From NCBI RefSeq assembly GCF_001715975.1, contig NZ_MARB01000005.1, positions 178,818-242,817 on the forward strand: DNA of 64,000 bases, read 5' to 3'. The notes under the pieces are model-generated. The model searched no databases, was not told the origin of the DNA, and was given only the letters and a program-made list of their open reading frames with translations. This DNA comes from Candidatus Thiodiazotropha endolucinida. GTDB taxonomy: Bacteria; Pseudomonadota; Gammaproteobacteria; Chromatiales; Chromatiaceae. A program made the position numbers and the translations under genes. Of this stretch, positions 1 to 9,457 are shown in pieces (the stretch's first letter is position 1; every line of letters begins with the position of its first letter).

Positions 1-879
1 GCCCTTGAGTCAGATGATTACGATAATCTGCCCGGCCCCGTTTTTGTCCAGGGCTACCTGCGTAAATACGCCAGACTGCTTGGCGTCAATGAGGGAGCGG
101 TTATCGAAGCCTATCAGAGTCTGTTACCAGCATCGAATGATCTGCCTATGCATAGGGCGCAGACGCAGAATTTTGGTCGTGAGCTGCACAGTGGTCATGG
201 GGTTATGCGTTATGTGACCTGGGGTATTCTGTTGATACTCGCCGTATTGGTCTTCTTCTGGTGGCAGACCCGTGTGGAAATGGAGGAGCCTGCCGCCCTT
301 CCAGCGGAAGAGCAGGTTGAATCAACTATCCTGGATCCGCTCCTCGATCAGGAAATTCAGCAACCGGTACCTGCTGTTGAGGAGGAAGTGTCACAACCGC
401 CATCGCCATCGCCATCGCCATCGCCATCGCCATCGCCATCGCCATCGGAACAACTGGTCGAAGAGTCGGAACAGGTGTTGAATCAGATCGAAGAAGTTCT
501 CTCGACCTCCGATCAACCGCCCTCACCGGCGGGCGGCCTGCAGCAACCTGTTGAAACAGAGCAGCCCGGCCCGGTGATTGTGCCGGTGCAGGAGGAGGAA
601 CCAGCCGAAGAGGTGGCCCCTATACTGTCAAAAAAGGTGGTGTTCCTGTTCAGCGAATCCTGTTGGGCCGAGGTGCGTGATCGGGATGGTAAACTGCGCA
701 TCTTTGGCGAACTGGGTTCTGGTAAACGTCGAACACTGGATAGCCAGCTTGGTCCATTTTCCGTTTTACTGGGTAATGCGCCCGGTGTGGAGTTGACCAT
801 CGATGGCGAACCTTTCGATCTCAAGCCATTTACCCGGGGTAAGGTGGCGCGATTCAATCTGGATCCGAACCGGCTGTAA
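1..879 (+). CDS. rodZ: RodZ-like cytoskeletal/cell-shape protein (5' end outside window)
   Basis: The frame is open from base 1, so the gene starts upstream of the window and the first ATG at base 148 is internal. Visible residues 1-40 match the end of the RodZ helix-turn-helix domain (LPGPVFVQGYLRKYARLLG). One membrane segment follows at about residues 69-89, then a Pro/Ser/Glu-rich periplasmic linker containing eight Pro-Ser pairs, then a C-terminal beta-rich domain of the DUF4115 type (about residues 210-290). RodZ links MreB to the elongasome in the inner membrane. It lies upstream of hisS as in many gammaproteobacteria, but ispG, often found between the two, is missing here. The low-complexity linker is encoded by a perfect hexanucleotide repeat. 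Confidence 0.85.
   Translation, partial: ALESDDYDNLPGPVFVQGYLRKYARLLGVNEGAVIEAYQSLLPASNDLPMHRAQTQNFGRELHSGHGVMRYVTWGILLILAVLVFFWWQTRVEMEEPAALPAEEQVESTILDPLLDQEIQQPVPAVEEEVSQPPSPSPSPSPSPSPSPSEQLVEESEQVLNQIEEVLSTSDQPPSPAGGLQQPVETEQPGPVIVPVQEEEPAEEVAPILSKKVVFLFSESCWAEVRDRDGKLRIFGELGSGKRRTLDSQLGPFSVLLGNAPGVELTIDGEPFDLKPFTRGKVARFNLDPNRL
400..447 (+). repeat. Hexanucleotide tandem repeat (CCATCG)x8 inside rodZ
   Basis: Eight perfect copies of CCATCG encode eight Pro-Ser dipeptides in the periplasmic linker of the RodZ-like protein. Because the unit is 6 bp, slippage would change linker length by two residues without breaking the frame. Confidence 0.97.
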
Positions 880-967
880 CCGATCCTAGATCAAATCCAC
901 AGATCCGTGTTACCCTTCACCGTTTTATTCGAACCAGTCCTATTTCACGCCCTGTAATCTGAATTCT

Positions 968-2248
968 ATGGCAAAGCAGATCCAAGCCATACGCGGGATG
1001 AAGGATATCCTGCCGCAACAGTCGCCGCTCTGGCAGTTTCTCGAAGACCGAGTGCGTTCGGTACTCAGCCGTTACGGCTATGCCGAAATCCGTATGCCCA
1101 TCGTCGAGATGACCGAACTGTTCAAACGCTCCATTGGCGAGGTTACCGATATTGTCGAGAAGGAGATGTATACTTTCGCCGATCGTAACGGTGACAGCCT
1201 GACGCTGCGACCGGAAGGTACCGCGGGTTGTGTGCGGGCCGGTCTGGAAAACGGTCTGATTTTCAATCAGACACAGCGGCTCTGGTATCAGGGGCCGATG
1301 TTTCGACACGAGCGACCACAAAAGGGGCGCTACCGTCAGTTCCATCAGATAGGTGTTGAGGCCTTCGGCCTGGCGGGTCCGGATATCGACCTCGAACTGA
1401 TTTTGATCACTGCCCGGATATGGCGTGAATTGGGGCTGCGGGATCTGGAATTACAGCTCAATACCTTGGGTACATCCGAGGAGCGGGCCAACTATCGTGA
1501 TCAGCTGATCGTCTATTTGCGCGAGCGTTTCGATGAGCTCGATGAAGACAGCCAGCGCCGCTTGGAGAGTAATCCGCTGCGTATTCTCGACAGCAAGAAT
1601 CCTCGGATGGCATCTGTGATAGAGGATGCGCCCAGCCTCATGGAGTATCTCGGGGATCAATCAATGGCGCATTTCGATCGCCTTCGACAGGGCCTTGACG
1701 ATGCCGGGGTGGGTTATCGGCTAAATCCCCGGCTGGTGCGCGGATTGGACTACTACAGTCGGACGGTATTTGAGTGGGTGACGCAGAGTCTGGGTGCCCA
1801 AGGCACAGTGTGTGCCGGTGGACGTTTTGACGGATTGGTCGGGCAGCTGGGTGGAAGAGCGACACCCGCGGTCGGTTTTGCCATGGGGCTTGAGCGATTG
1901 ATAGCCATGTTGGAGACGCTCGATTTGAAAGAACAACTGCCCGTTCCCGATGTCTACCTGGTGATGATGGGGGACAGGGCATCCCGAGAAGGCGTATTGC
2001 TAGCCGAGCGGTTGCGCAGCGCACTGCCGACACTGCGTCTCATCAGTCACTGCGGGGGCGGTACATTCAAGAATCAATTGAAGAAAACGGATCGGAGCCA
2101 GGCCCGCTATGCACTCGTTCTCGGCGAGGACGAGGTTGCACGTCGGGAGATTGGCCTTAAACCGATGCGAAGTGAAGGCAAGCAGGAGCAGATAGCATTG
2201 TCTCAATTGGAGACCAGGCTTGCAGAGTTGATTAATCGAGGACAATGA
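968..2248 (+). CDS. hisS: Histidyl-tRNA synthetase
   Basis: This 426-residue class II aminoacyl-tRNA synthetase charges tRNA-His in the cytoplasm. The N-terminus has the typical IRGMKDILP start, class II motif 2 is at about residues 112-130 ([19 protein letters not shown]), and the histidine-specific motif [15 protein letters not shown] is near residue 258. The C-terminal anticodon-binding domain covers roughly residues 330-425. Length matches the family. It heads the hisS-yfgM-bamB-der run on the plus strand. The TGA stop is followed immediately by an isolated terminus of the repeat family described elsewhere (2249-2261). Confidence 0.97.
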   Translation: MAKQIQAIRGMKDILPQQSPLWQFLEDRVRSVLSRYGYAEIRMPIVEMTELFKRSIGEVTDIVEKEMYTFADRNGDSLTLRPEGTAGCVRAGLENGLIFNQTQRLWYQGPMFRHERPQKGRYRQFHQIGVEAFGLAGPDIDLELILITARIWRELGLRDLELQLNTLGTSEERANYRDQLIVYLRERFDELDEDSQRRLESNPLRILDSKNPRMASVIEDAPSLMEYLGDQSMAHFDRLRQGLDDAGVGYRLNPRLVRGLDYYSRTVFEWVTQSLGAQGTVCAGGRFDGLVGQLGGRATPAVGFAMGLERLIAMLETLDLKEQLPVPDVYLVMMGDRASREGVLLAERLRSALPTLRLISHCGGGTFKNQLKKTDRSQARYALVLGEDEVARREIGLKPMRSEGKQEQIALSQLETRLAELINRGQ

Positions 2249-2262
2249 TTAACAGGCCCTAG
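2249..2262. repeat. Isolated terminus of the TAGGGCCTGTTAACAC element family
   Basis: TTAACAGGCCCTAG starts on the base after the hisS stop codon. It is identical to the outer end of the long elements at 19311 and 63783, with no recognisable element body attached. Confidence 0.75.
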
Positions 2263-2326
2263 TATAGGACACTACACTCGTTGCTTGAGTAACACGATAA
2301 ACGATGAGTCAATTAAGGTATGCACT

Positions 2327-2950
2327 ATGAGTGAGTATCAGACCGAAGAAGAACAGGTCGAGGCGATTAAACGCTGGTGGAAAGAGAACGGTACCTCAGT
2401 GATTGCCGGATTGGTGATTGGACTGGGTGGCGTCTTCGGCTGGCAGGCCTGGGGTAACTACAAGGATAGAATCGGCGCCGAAGCGGCACTGGCCTTCAAT
2501 CAGATGGTGGCGGCGGTGGACCGGGGGGATAAACCGTCGGCGGTCAAGCAGGCGGAATTGATGCGCAGCAACTATGACAACAGCTATGCCATATTCGCCG
2601 CGATGGCCGAGGCGAGGGTCAAACTCGATCAGGGGGATGCGGCTACGGCTATCTCCCGTCTGGAGTGGGCCAGTGAGAATGCGGACAACCCGTCACTGAA
2701 ACAGCTGGTGCAACTCAGTCTGGCCAGGGTTCTGCTAAATGAGGGAGAGCTTGATGCTGCCGAAAAACAGGTTGCGTCGGAACAGGGTGGATTCGCCGGT
2801 GAGTTCGCTGTGATCCGGGGGGATATCGCCTTTGCCAGGGGCGACAAGGCTGCCGCGGCAGAAGCATACACCCAGGCCATGACCCTGGAGGTCAGCAACC
2901 GGAATCTGCTGCAGATGAAACTCGACGATCTCGCTGCCACAACCCCTTGA
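2327..2950 (+). CDS. yfgM: YfgM-like ancillary SecYEG translocon/periplasmic chaperone protein
   Basis: The protein has 207 residues from the ATG at 2327. An upstream TTG at 2285 is in frame, but the family begins with a short stretch like MSEYQTEEEQVEAIKRWW, and an AAGG ribosome site at 2315-2318 suits the ATG. A cytoplasmic N-tail is followed by one membrane helix (about residues 23-40) and a TPR-like periplasmic domain (DUF2133/TPR_21). In E. coli YfgM associates with SecYEG and PpiD and helps hand over periplasmic clients. It is 7 bp upstream of bamB, as in the classic hisS-yfgM-bamB-der order. Confidence 0.9.
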   Translation: MSEYQTEEEQVEAIKRWWKENGTSVIAGLVIGLGGVFGWQAWGNYKDRIGAEAALAFNQMVAAVDRGDKPSAVKQAELMRSNYDNSYAIFAAMAEARVKLDQGDAATAISRLEWASENADNPSLKQLVQLSLARVLLNEGELDAAEKQVASEQGGFAGEFAVIRGDIAFARGDKAAAAEAYTQAMTLEVSNRNLLQMKLDDLAATTP

Positions 2951-2957
2951 GGCTGAG

Positions 2958-4115
2958 ATGAGATACACCATTTTCTGGCCCTTGCTGTTACTGCTCGCAG
3001 GCTGTAGCGCCTTCAGCGGTAAAGATAATGCGGATCCACCGTCCGAACTGGTGGAGTTTGAGCCAGAGCTGCGTATCGAAACCCTATGGGATAAAGGATT
3101 TGATGACTCAGATGACACCCTGCTCAAGCTCAAACCTGTTTACAGCAACGGCATGCTCTATATCGCGGAGCCCTCTGGAGAGGTGTCGTCCCTCGATCCA
3201 GAGACAGGAGAGCGGCACTGGTCGGTGGATACCGATAGCCCGCTCAGCGGAGGTCCTGGTGTCGCGGATGGATTGATCGCAGTCGGTACACTGGAAGCGG
3301 AATTGATCCTGCTGGACGGTGAAGATGGCGGAGAGAGATGGCGGCAGCGTGTGAGCAGCGATGTCCTCTCGTCGCCTGCCGTTAATGACGGTAATGTGGT
3401 CTGCCGCACCACTGATGGTGGTGTCACCGCCTACACAACAGATAGTGGTGAAAAACGCTGGGTATATGATCGCACTGTCCCGGTATTGACGCTACGCGGT
3501 GACAGTTCTCCGTTGGTCAGCGATTCCCAAGTGCTGGCCGGTTTTGCCGGCGGTAAGTTTGTCGGGCTCTCCCTCGATTCAGGTCTGGTGAATTGGGAGG
3601 CGACAATTTCGACGCCAAAGGGACGTACGGAGTTGGAGCGGGTCGTCGATATCGATGCAGATCCCGTACTGGTGGAGGGTACCCTCTACGTCTCGGCTTA
3701 TCAGGGGGATGTGGCTGCTGTTTCCGAGTCCAGCGGTGTCGTGCTGTGGCGGCGTGACATCTCCTCCCATGCCGGGCTTGATGCCAGTTGGCGTCAGGTA
3801 TTCATTACCGACGCGGAAGACCATATCTGGTCACTGGATGCCACCAATGGGGCCACCCTGTGGCAGCAGAAAAAGCTGCATGCGCGCAAGCTCTCCGCTC
3901 CCGCAATGGTGGGCGACACCCTTGTGGTGGGAGATTTCGACGGCTATGTTCACTGGCTTTCCCAGGAGGATGGACGGCAGCTGGCCCGCATCAGGGTCGG
4001 AGGCGATGCCATCCGCCTTAAACCTCTGGTGATCGACGAAATTGTCTATGTATTGGATGAGGGGGGAACCCTGAGCGCTCTCAGAGCTCACCCGATCGAG
4101 GCCGAGCGCCGCTGA
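2958..4115 (+). CDS. bamB: Outer-membrane assembly lipoprotein BamB
   Basis: The 385-residue precursor has a lipoprotein signal peptide with lipobox LLAGC (lipidated Cys16). The mature part is a beta-propeller built of PQQ-like repeats, visible as recurring blades with Gly-Asp and Trp (for example [12 protein letters not shown] and [12 protein letters not shown]). BamB is the BAM complex lipoprotein that supports insertion of beta-barrel proteins such as the autotransporter near the end of this window. Its stop is 1 bp from the der start, so the two are likely co-transcribed. Confidence 0.95.
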   Translation: MRYTIFWPLLLLLAGCSAFSGKDNADPPSELVEFEPELRIETLWDKGFDDSDDTLLKLKPVYSNGMLYIAEPSGEVSSLDPETGERHWSVDTDSPLSGGPGVADGLIAVGTLEAELILLDGEDGGERWRQRVSSDVLSSPAVNDGNVVCRTTDGGVTAYTTDSGEKRWVYDRTVPVLTLRGDSSPLVSDSQVLAGFAGGKFVGLSLDSGLVNWEATISTPKGRTELERVVDIDADPVLVEGTLYVSAYQGDVAAVSESSGVVLWRRDISSHAGLDASWRQVFITDAEDHIWSLDATNGATLWQQKKLHARKLSAPAMVGDTLVVGDFDGYVHWLSQEDGRQLARIRVGGDAIRLKPLVIDEIVYVLDEGGTLSALRAHPIEAERR

Positions 4116-4116
4116 T

Positions 4117-5508
4117 ATGTTGCCGGTCATCGCCCTGGTCGGACGACCCAACGTGGGAAAATCGACCCTCTTCAATCGATTGACCCGCAGCCGGGATGCC
4201 CTGGTTGCCGATCAGCCCGGACTGACCCGGGATCGTAAATACGGTACCGGCAAGTTGGGCAAGCATCCCTTCGTGGTGGTGGACACAGGCGGCATCAGCG
4301 GCGATCAGATAGGCATTGATCAATTGATGGAGCAGCAGGTCAGGCAGGCGATTGGCGAAGCCGATCATATTCTGTTTCTGCTCGATGCCAAAGAGGGATG
4401 TACCGCCGGTGATGAGGCGATCGCCCAACAACTGCGCCGTACCGGTAAGCCAGTCACCCTTGCGGTCAACAAGAGCGAGGGGATGGAGGGTGATATTGCT
4501 GCCAGCGATTTCTACCGCTTGGGTTTCAACCAACTCCACACCATCGCGGCAGTACATGGCCGGGGTGTGCGCAGCCTCATCGATGAGGTGCTCGACTCCC
4601 TGCCTCTTACGGAGGATGCGGGGCCTCCGGATCGGGGGGGTATCCTGATCGCAGTGGTCGGCCGTCCCAATGTGGGTAAATCGACACTGGTCAACCGCAT
4701 GCTGGGTGAAGAACGTGTCGTCGCTTTCGATCAGCCCGGCACGACAAGGGATAGCATCTATATTCCATTCAACCGCAATGATCGACACTATACCCTCATC
4801 GATACCGCCGGCGTAAGGCGCCGCTCTCGTATCAAGGAAGCGATAGAGAAGTTCAGTATCATCAAGACGCTGCAGTCGATTGAAGAGGCCAATGTTGTAC
4901 TGATGGTGGTTGACGCCCGCCAGGGCATAGGTGAGCAGGATGCCAATCTTGCGGGACATGTGCTCGAGAGTGGCAGGGCGCTGATCCTGGTGATCAACAA
5001 ATGGGATGGATTGAGCGATGAACAGCGGGAGAGTGTCAGGAGTGAGATCGATCGTAAACTGCCATTTCTCAATTTTGCCAGGCACCATTACATATCCGCG
5101 TTGCATGGATCCGGTGTGGGTGGCCTGTTCGATCTGGTAGAACGGGTCTATGCCAACGCCATGAGCGATCTACCGACGCCTGAACTGACACGTCTGCTCG
5201 AAACGCTGGTCCAGGAACATCAGCCGCCGCAGGTGCATGGGCGGCGTATCAAACTTCGCTATGCCCACCAGGGGGGGAAAAATCCACCCTTGATCGTCAT
5301 TCACGGTAACCAGACAGAACAGGTTCCCGACAGCTACAAACGATATCTCGTGGGTCGCTTTCGTAAAGCACTGAGGTTGGACGGCACACCGATCCGAATC
5401 GAGTTCCGTTCCGGTGACAATCCCTACCAGGGCAAGCGAAACAAGCTCACCAAACGTCAGATACAGAAGCGTCAGCGACTCAAGCAATTCGTGACGCGCA
5501 AACGGTGA
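4117..5508 (+). CDS. der: GTPase Der (EngA), ribosome assembly
   Basis: The protein has 463 residues and two tandem Era-like GTPase domains. Each carries a P-loop GRPNVGKST (about residues 9-17 and near 183-191), a DTxG switch (VDTGGIS; IDTAGVR) and an NKxE/NKWD base-recognition motif. A C-terminal KH-like domain ends in a basic tail (about residues 430-463). Der is an essential GTPase for 50S subunit maturation. Length and architecture are normal. A 341-codon antisense open frame over it is a shadow. Confidence 0.97.
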   Translation: MLPVIALVGRPNVGKSTLFNRLTRSRDALVADQPGLTRDRKYGTGKLGKHPFVVVDTGGISGDQIGIDQLMEQQVRQAIGEADHILFLLDAKEGCTAGDEAIAQQLRRTGKPVTLAVNKSEGMEGDIAASDFYRLGFNQLHTIAAVHGRGVRSLIDEVLDSLPLTEDAGPPDRGGILIAVVGRPNVGKSTLVNRMLGEERVVAFDQPGTTRDSIYIPFNRNDRHYTLIDTAGVRRRSRIKEAIEKFSIIKTLQSIEEANVVLMVVDARQGIGEQDANLAGHVLESGRALILVINKWDGLSDEQRESVRSEIDRKLPFLNFARHHYISALHGSGVGGLFDLVERVYANAMSDLPTPELTRLLETLVQEHQPPQVHGRRIKLRYAHQGGKNPPLIVIHGNQTEQVPDSYKRYLVGRFRKALRLDGTPIRIEFRSGDNPYQGKRNKLTKRQIQKRQRLKQFVTRKR

Positions 5509-5517
5509 GCCGATTCG

Positions 5518-6813
5518 ATGAAGGCGAAATCCTTAGCCTACGAGGAGAAGCTGGAAGCGCTGCTGGTCCAGTCGGGTGTCGATCGGCTTGATGTGCAACA
5601 CCAGCAGTTCCTCAGGCACCGCTCCCTCGAATTCCGATTTACTCAGCAACAGCTTCGACAGCTCAGTGATATCGCTGTCGATCTGGTGATGTGGGGAGAG
5701 CGGCCGCTGTATGAAATCTGGCCTGAGATAGAGACAACCAAACTGGATCCCAAGCAACGGCGACAAAGACTTCTGCAGCTAATGCAGCAGCATTGGCGGC
5801 AATTGCAACAGACGCCCAAACATTATCCACCATTACCGGTTACAGACGGGCAGGCTGCACAGCGCATCAGACGCATCGACAGCGATAAGGACAAGTTGGC
5901 TCTTGGCCCCTGTCCTGTGGCATCGACACGGACCCGCTGCTGCAACCTGATGACCCTGGATGCGGTGGAGAACTGCGGATTCGATTGCAGTTACTGCAGT
6001 ATTCAATCCTTCTATCATGGCGATGAGGTGCGATTTGACAGGCAGTTTGCGCAGAAGCTGGCAAAACTCGAGCTCGATCCCGAGCGTATCTATCATATCG
6101 GTACCGGCCAGTCATCGGATTCGCTGATGTGGGGCAACCATGGGGGGATGCTTGATGCATTGCTCGATTTCGCTCACCGTCATCCGAATGTCATCCTGGA
6201 GTTGAAGAGCAAATCGAAAAATATTAATCACCTGATGAAGGCGGATCTGCCTCCCAATCTGCTCTGTACCTGGTCTCTCAACACCCCGACGTTGATTGCC
6301 CATGAGGAGCGCCTTACCGCATCGATGGAGGATCGCCTGAATGCAGCACGCCGAGTGGCGGATCGTGGGGCGTTGGTCGGCTTTCATTTCCACCCCATGA
6401 TTCACTATGCGGATTGGCGAGAGGATTATGGAAACCTGTTTCAACAACTGACGGAACAATTCTCCGCAGATGAGGTGGCTCTGGTTTCACTGGGCACCCT
6501 GACCTACATTAAACCTGTGATCAGGCAGCTGCGGGCTCGCAGCGGCTTTAGCAGCAAGATACTGCAGATGCCGATGGTGGAGAGCGATGGCAAACTCTCC
6601 TATCCCCGGTCGATCAAGGAAGAGATGTTCAGCTTCGCATATCGGTCTCTTCAACTCTGGCACGATGAGGTCTTTTTCTATCTATGCATGGAAAACCAGC
6701 GTCTGTGGCAAACTGTATTCGGCTTCGATTATCCATCGAATCAAGCCTTTGAAGAGGCGATGAAGCAGGCCTATCTTAACAAGATCCATAACAGGGAAAA
6801 GCGGGATGGGTAG
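5518..6813 (+). CDS. Radical SAM protein of the spore photoproduct lyase-like family
   Basis: The 431-residue protein contains CGFDCSYC (Cys153, Cys157, Cys160), a C-x3-C-x2-C cluster motif followed by SIQSFY. This spacing and context resemble spore photoproduct lyase (SplB) and its non-spore relatives. The N-terminal 100 residues are helical and charged. True SPL repairs spore thymine dimers, but this host would not form spores, so the substrate is unknown; another radical SAM chemistry is possible. It begins 9 bp after der and overlaps the putP start by 8 bp, suggesting translational coupling of these two genes. Confidence 0.8.
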   Translation: MKAKSLAYEEKLEALLVQSGVDRLDVQHQQFLRHRSLEFRFTQQQLRQLSDIAVDLVMWGERPLYEIWPEIETTKLDPKQRRQRLLQLMQQHWRQLQQTPKHYPPLPVTDGQAAQRIRRIDSDKDKLALGPCPVASTRTRCCNLMTLDAVENCGFDCSYCSIQSFYHGDEVRFDRQFAQKLAKLELDPERIYHIGTGQSSDSLMWGNHGGMLDALLDFAHRHPNVILELKSKSKNINHLMKADLPPNLLCTWSLNTPTLIAHEERLTASMEDRLNAARRVADRGALVGFHFHPMIHYADWREDYGNLFQQLTEQFSADEVALVSLGTLTYIKPVIRQLRARSGFSSKILQMPMVESDGKLSYPRSIKEEMFSFAYRSLQLWHDEVFFYLCMENQRLWQTVFGFDYPSNQAFEEAMKQAYLNKIHNREKRDG

Positions 6814-8254
6814 TAGTGATCTATTGGTGGGGTTGAGTTTCTTCTGTTATCTGCTGACGCTGCTGATCATCGGCGTCGTTGCTTGGCGTCGAACCAGAAA
6901 CCTCTCCGATTTCGTTTTGGGTGGCAGAAGCCTGGGAAGTTGGGTGACCGCGCTGAGTGCCAGTGCCTCCGATATGAGTGGCTGGTTGCTGCTCGGTTTG
7001 CCGGGATATGCCTACCTGGCAGGCCTTGAGTCTTTCTGGCTTGCCCTGGGATTGTTGATCGGTACCTGGCTCAACTGGCGTTTGGTGGCGGCTCGTCTGC
7101 GTATCGCGTCCGAAATGTCTGGCAATGCGCTTACCCTGCCTGAATATCTATCGAACAGATTCAACGATGCCAGCGGCTTGATCAGGATCTCTTCCTCCTT
7201 TTTTATCTTGCTGTTCTTCCTCTTCTACACGAGCTCGGGGCTTGTCGCAGGTGGCAAACTTTTCGAGGCGGTATTCGGCCTGCCCTATCTTTGGGCGGTC
7301 GCATCCGGCGCGTTGATCATCATTCTATACACCGCCTTCGGCGGTTTTCTTGCCGTCTCCTGGACCGATCTATTTCAGGGGCTGTTGATGTTGCTGGCGC
7401 TAGTGACCATACCGCTCTATGTGCTGGTTGAAATCGGTGGATTGGAAGGCTTCCTGTCAACCATTGAAGGCAGTAATGCAGAACTGCTCAATCCTATGAC
7501 GGACAGCAACGGGGAGCCACTCGGCGTGATCGCTATCGTCTCCCTGATGGCATGGGGACTCGGTTATTTCGGACAGCCCCACATCCTGGCGCGTTTCAAG
7601 GCCATTAAACAGAGCGACTTCGTGCCCAAGGCGCAGCGTATCGCTGTGAGCTGGGTGTTTATCACCCTGACGGCCGCCACTCTGTCCGGCCTGGTGGGCA
7701 TTCCCATCTTTGAAACTCCCCTGGAGGATGCGGAAAAGGTTTTTATCCGCTTGGTCGATCTGCTGTTTCATCCCCTGGTGGCCGGGGTCTGTCTGGCCGC
7801 TATTCTCGCTGCCATAATGAGTACTGCCGATTCACAGCTACTGGTCTCCTCCAGCACCTTTACCGGCGATCTCTATCGTCTTTTATTGCGTAAACGTGCA
7901 AGCGAGGCTGAACTGGTAATCGTCGGTCGTTTGGCAGTGCTGTCAATCGCCTTGATCGCCTTCCTGCTGGCATTGGATAGCGAGAGCAGGGTGCTCGACC
8001 TGGTCTCCTATGCCTGGGCCGGATTTGGTGCGGCCTTCGGTCCGGCGGTACTTCTCTCTCTCTACTGGAAAGGGATGAATCGATGGGGCGCATTGGCCGG
8101 TATCCTAAGTGGTGGTTTGACTGTGGTGTTGTGGAAACCACTGCAAGGCGGCCTGTTTGATCTTTACGAAATCGTTCCCGGATTTCTTATTTCGTTAGCG
8201 ATGATTGTGCTGGTCAGCAGACTTACATCATCAAGGCTGTATACGGCTAAGTGA
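6806..8254 (+). CDS. putP: Sodium/proline symporter (SSS family)
   Basis: This 482-residue inner-membrane protein has about 12-13 hydrophobic segments. The region GGRSLGSWVTALSASASDMS followed by a GWLLLGLPG stretch is highly characteristic of PutP. PutP imports L-proline with Na+, either as carbon/nitrogen source or osmoprotectant. No putA is in the window, so the use of proline cannot be judged locally. The start overlaps the radical SAM gene. A related solute of the SSS family cannot be excluded, but the conserved blocks favour proline. Confidence 0.85.
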   Translation: MGSSDLLVGLSFFCYLLTLLIIGVVAWRRTRNLSDFVLGGRSLGSWVTALSASASDMSGWLLLGLPGYAYLAGLESFWLALGLLIGTWLNWRLVAARLRIASEMSGNALTLPEYLSNRFNDASGLIRISSSFFILLFFLFYTSSGLVAGGKLFEAVFGLPYLWAVASGALIIILYTAFGGFLAVSWTDLFQGLLMLLALVTIPLYVLVEIGGLEGFLSTIEGSNAELLNPMTDSNGEPLGVIAIVSLMAWGLGYFGQPHILARFKAIKQSDFVPKAQRIAVSWVFITLTAATLSGLVGIPIFETPLEDAEKVFIRLVDLLFHPLVAGVCLAAILAAIMSTADSQLLVSSSTFTGDLYRLLLRKRASEAELVIVGRLAVLSIALIAFLLALDSESRVLDLVSYAWAGFGAAFGPAVLLSLYWKGMNRWGALAGILSGGLTVVLWKPLQGGLFDLYEIVPGFLISLAMIVLVSRLTSSRLYTAK

Positions 8255-8520
8255 ATAAATACCCTCCGTAATCCTCACGGCAGCCGATCCTTCCATGAAA
8301 TATTGTGGATTTCAACTGGCGGAGATATCTGCATGGCATCCCGTGCAATCGGTGTTTTCAAAATAAACAGCATTTAATAAAACATTGTTAAATATAGGAA
8401 TCTTGTGCATGAGATCACTGTGTGTATAGACGAATAGTGTGATAGTGGAATTCAGCTTCGGCAGGGAACGAGTGCGAGCATGTATTGCAACGGAAAGTAC
8501 AAAGGTAAACAGGAGTGACC

Positions 8521-9174
8521 ATGGGAAGACGGGGAGAACACAGCAAATTAGAAATTGAGTGTATGGCCCTTGAGGCCGCGGAGACAATCATTGAAAACGA
8601 GGGTTATGCCGGCCTCTCCGCGCGCAAGGTTGCAACAGCCATTGGCTATACGGTTGGCAGCCTCTATTTCGTATTCAGGAATCTTGACGAACTGGTGCTT
8701 CGTATTAACGGGCGAACCCTGGATCAGCTCTATGCCGCCCTGATCAATGCGTTAGCCGACTGCCGGTACCCGCAACGCTGTCTTTTAGCGCTGGGTACGG
8801 CATATCTGGACTTTGCTGCACAGCATCCCCACCGTTGGCGCATGATTTTTGAACACCGACCGCGGGATGAAGATACCTCTACGGAAATTAACAAGGAGAA
8901 GATGGAGCGCTGCTACGAATTGGTCGAGAAGCAACTGAAGGCATTGGCCGCCCGACCCGAGGAAGAGATCGTACTGGCTGCCAGAGCTCTTTGGAGCAGT
9001 GTGCATGGCATTGCCGCAATGACCATCACCCGAAATCCACATGCCGAGGATGTCCAATTGGCTCATCAGCTCAGTATGAATCTGATCACTCACTATCTCA
9101 CCGGTCTGAGCACGACTGATTTCAGTAACGTGATCATGCAAACGGCCGGTCGAGCAGTCGACTACCCAAAATGA
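8521..9174 (+). CDS. TetR/AcrR-family transcriptional regulator
   Basis: The protein has 217 residues from the ATG at 8521. An AGGAG site at 8511-8515 is spaced 5 bp from it; a GTG at 8515 overlaps that site and is less likely. The N-terminal helix-turn-helix covers about residues 15-60 (GYAGLSARKVATAIGYTVGS followed by LYFVF). The C-terminal ligand domain includes an FEHRP motif after a HPHRWRMI stretch, as in TetR_C_33/WHG-type regulators. It stands alone with 266 bp upstream. Its ligand and targets are not evident from neighbours (putP upstream, mrp downstream). Confidence 0.85.
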   Translation: MGRRGEHSKLEIECMALEAAETIIENEGYAGLSARKVATAIGYTVGSLYFVFRNLDELVLRINGRTLDQLYAALINALADCRYPQRCLLALGTAYLDFAAQHPHRWRMIFEHRPRDEDTSTEINKEKMERCYELVEKQLKALAARPEEEIVLAARALWSSVHGIAAMTITRNPHAEDVQLAHQLSMNLITHYLTGLSTTDFSNVIMQTAGRAVDYPK

Positions 9175-9257
9175 TCCTCATCCCAGACAGGGTGCGGATA
9201 CGGAATATCTGATAGCCTGTCTGTTTCATTTTCAGCTGTCTGGCGCAAACGAACCTG

Positions 9258-9286
9258 GCGGCACCTTGCTGTGCCGCAGGTGCCGC
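9258..9286. other. Perfect 9-bp stem hairpin between tetR and mrp
   Basis: GCGGCACCT (9258-9266) and its exact complement (9278-9286) enclose an 11-nt loop. There is no T-run, so it is not a standard terminator. It lies about 84 bp after the TetR stop and may end that transcript or be structural. Confidence 0.45.
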
Positions 9287-9457
9287 TGACCGGATTGGTG
9301 ATCCCATCGACCCGAATGCATGTAAGGCCTGTAGTGGCCGGCTCAAAACCCAGCAAAATGCTTGGTATATCGATTCGATTTTCGTGTAGAATCCACCGCC
9401 AGTAGTTTTTGAGAACATATGCCGGACCCTTAAAGTCCGCAGCAGGAGTAACTGACG

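Noticed and set aside
326-526. Antisense frame with Met-Ala repeats over rodZ
   Set aside because: It is only the complement of the CCATCG repeat.
4081-5106. 341-codon antisense frame over der
   Set aside because: It mirrors the der coding frame and has no recognisable domain or ribosome site.
8420-8460. Possible operator dyad upstream of the TetR gene
   Set aside because: Only five bases pair on each side of the ATCAC/GTGAT words, too weak to call.
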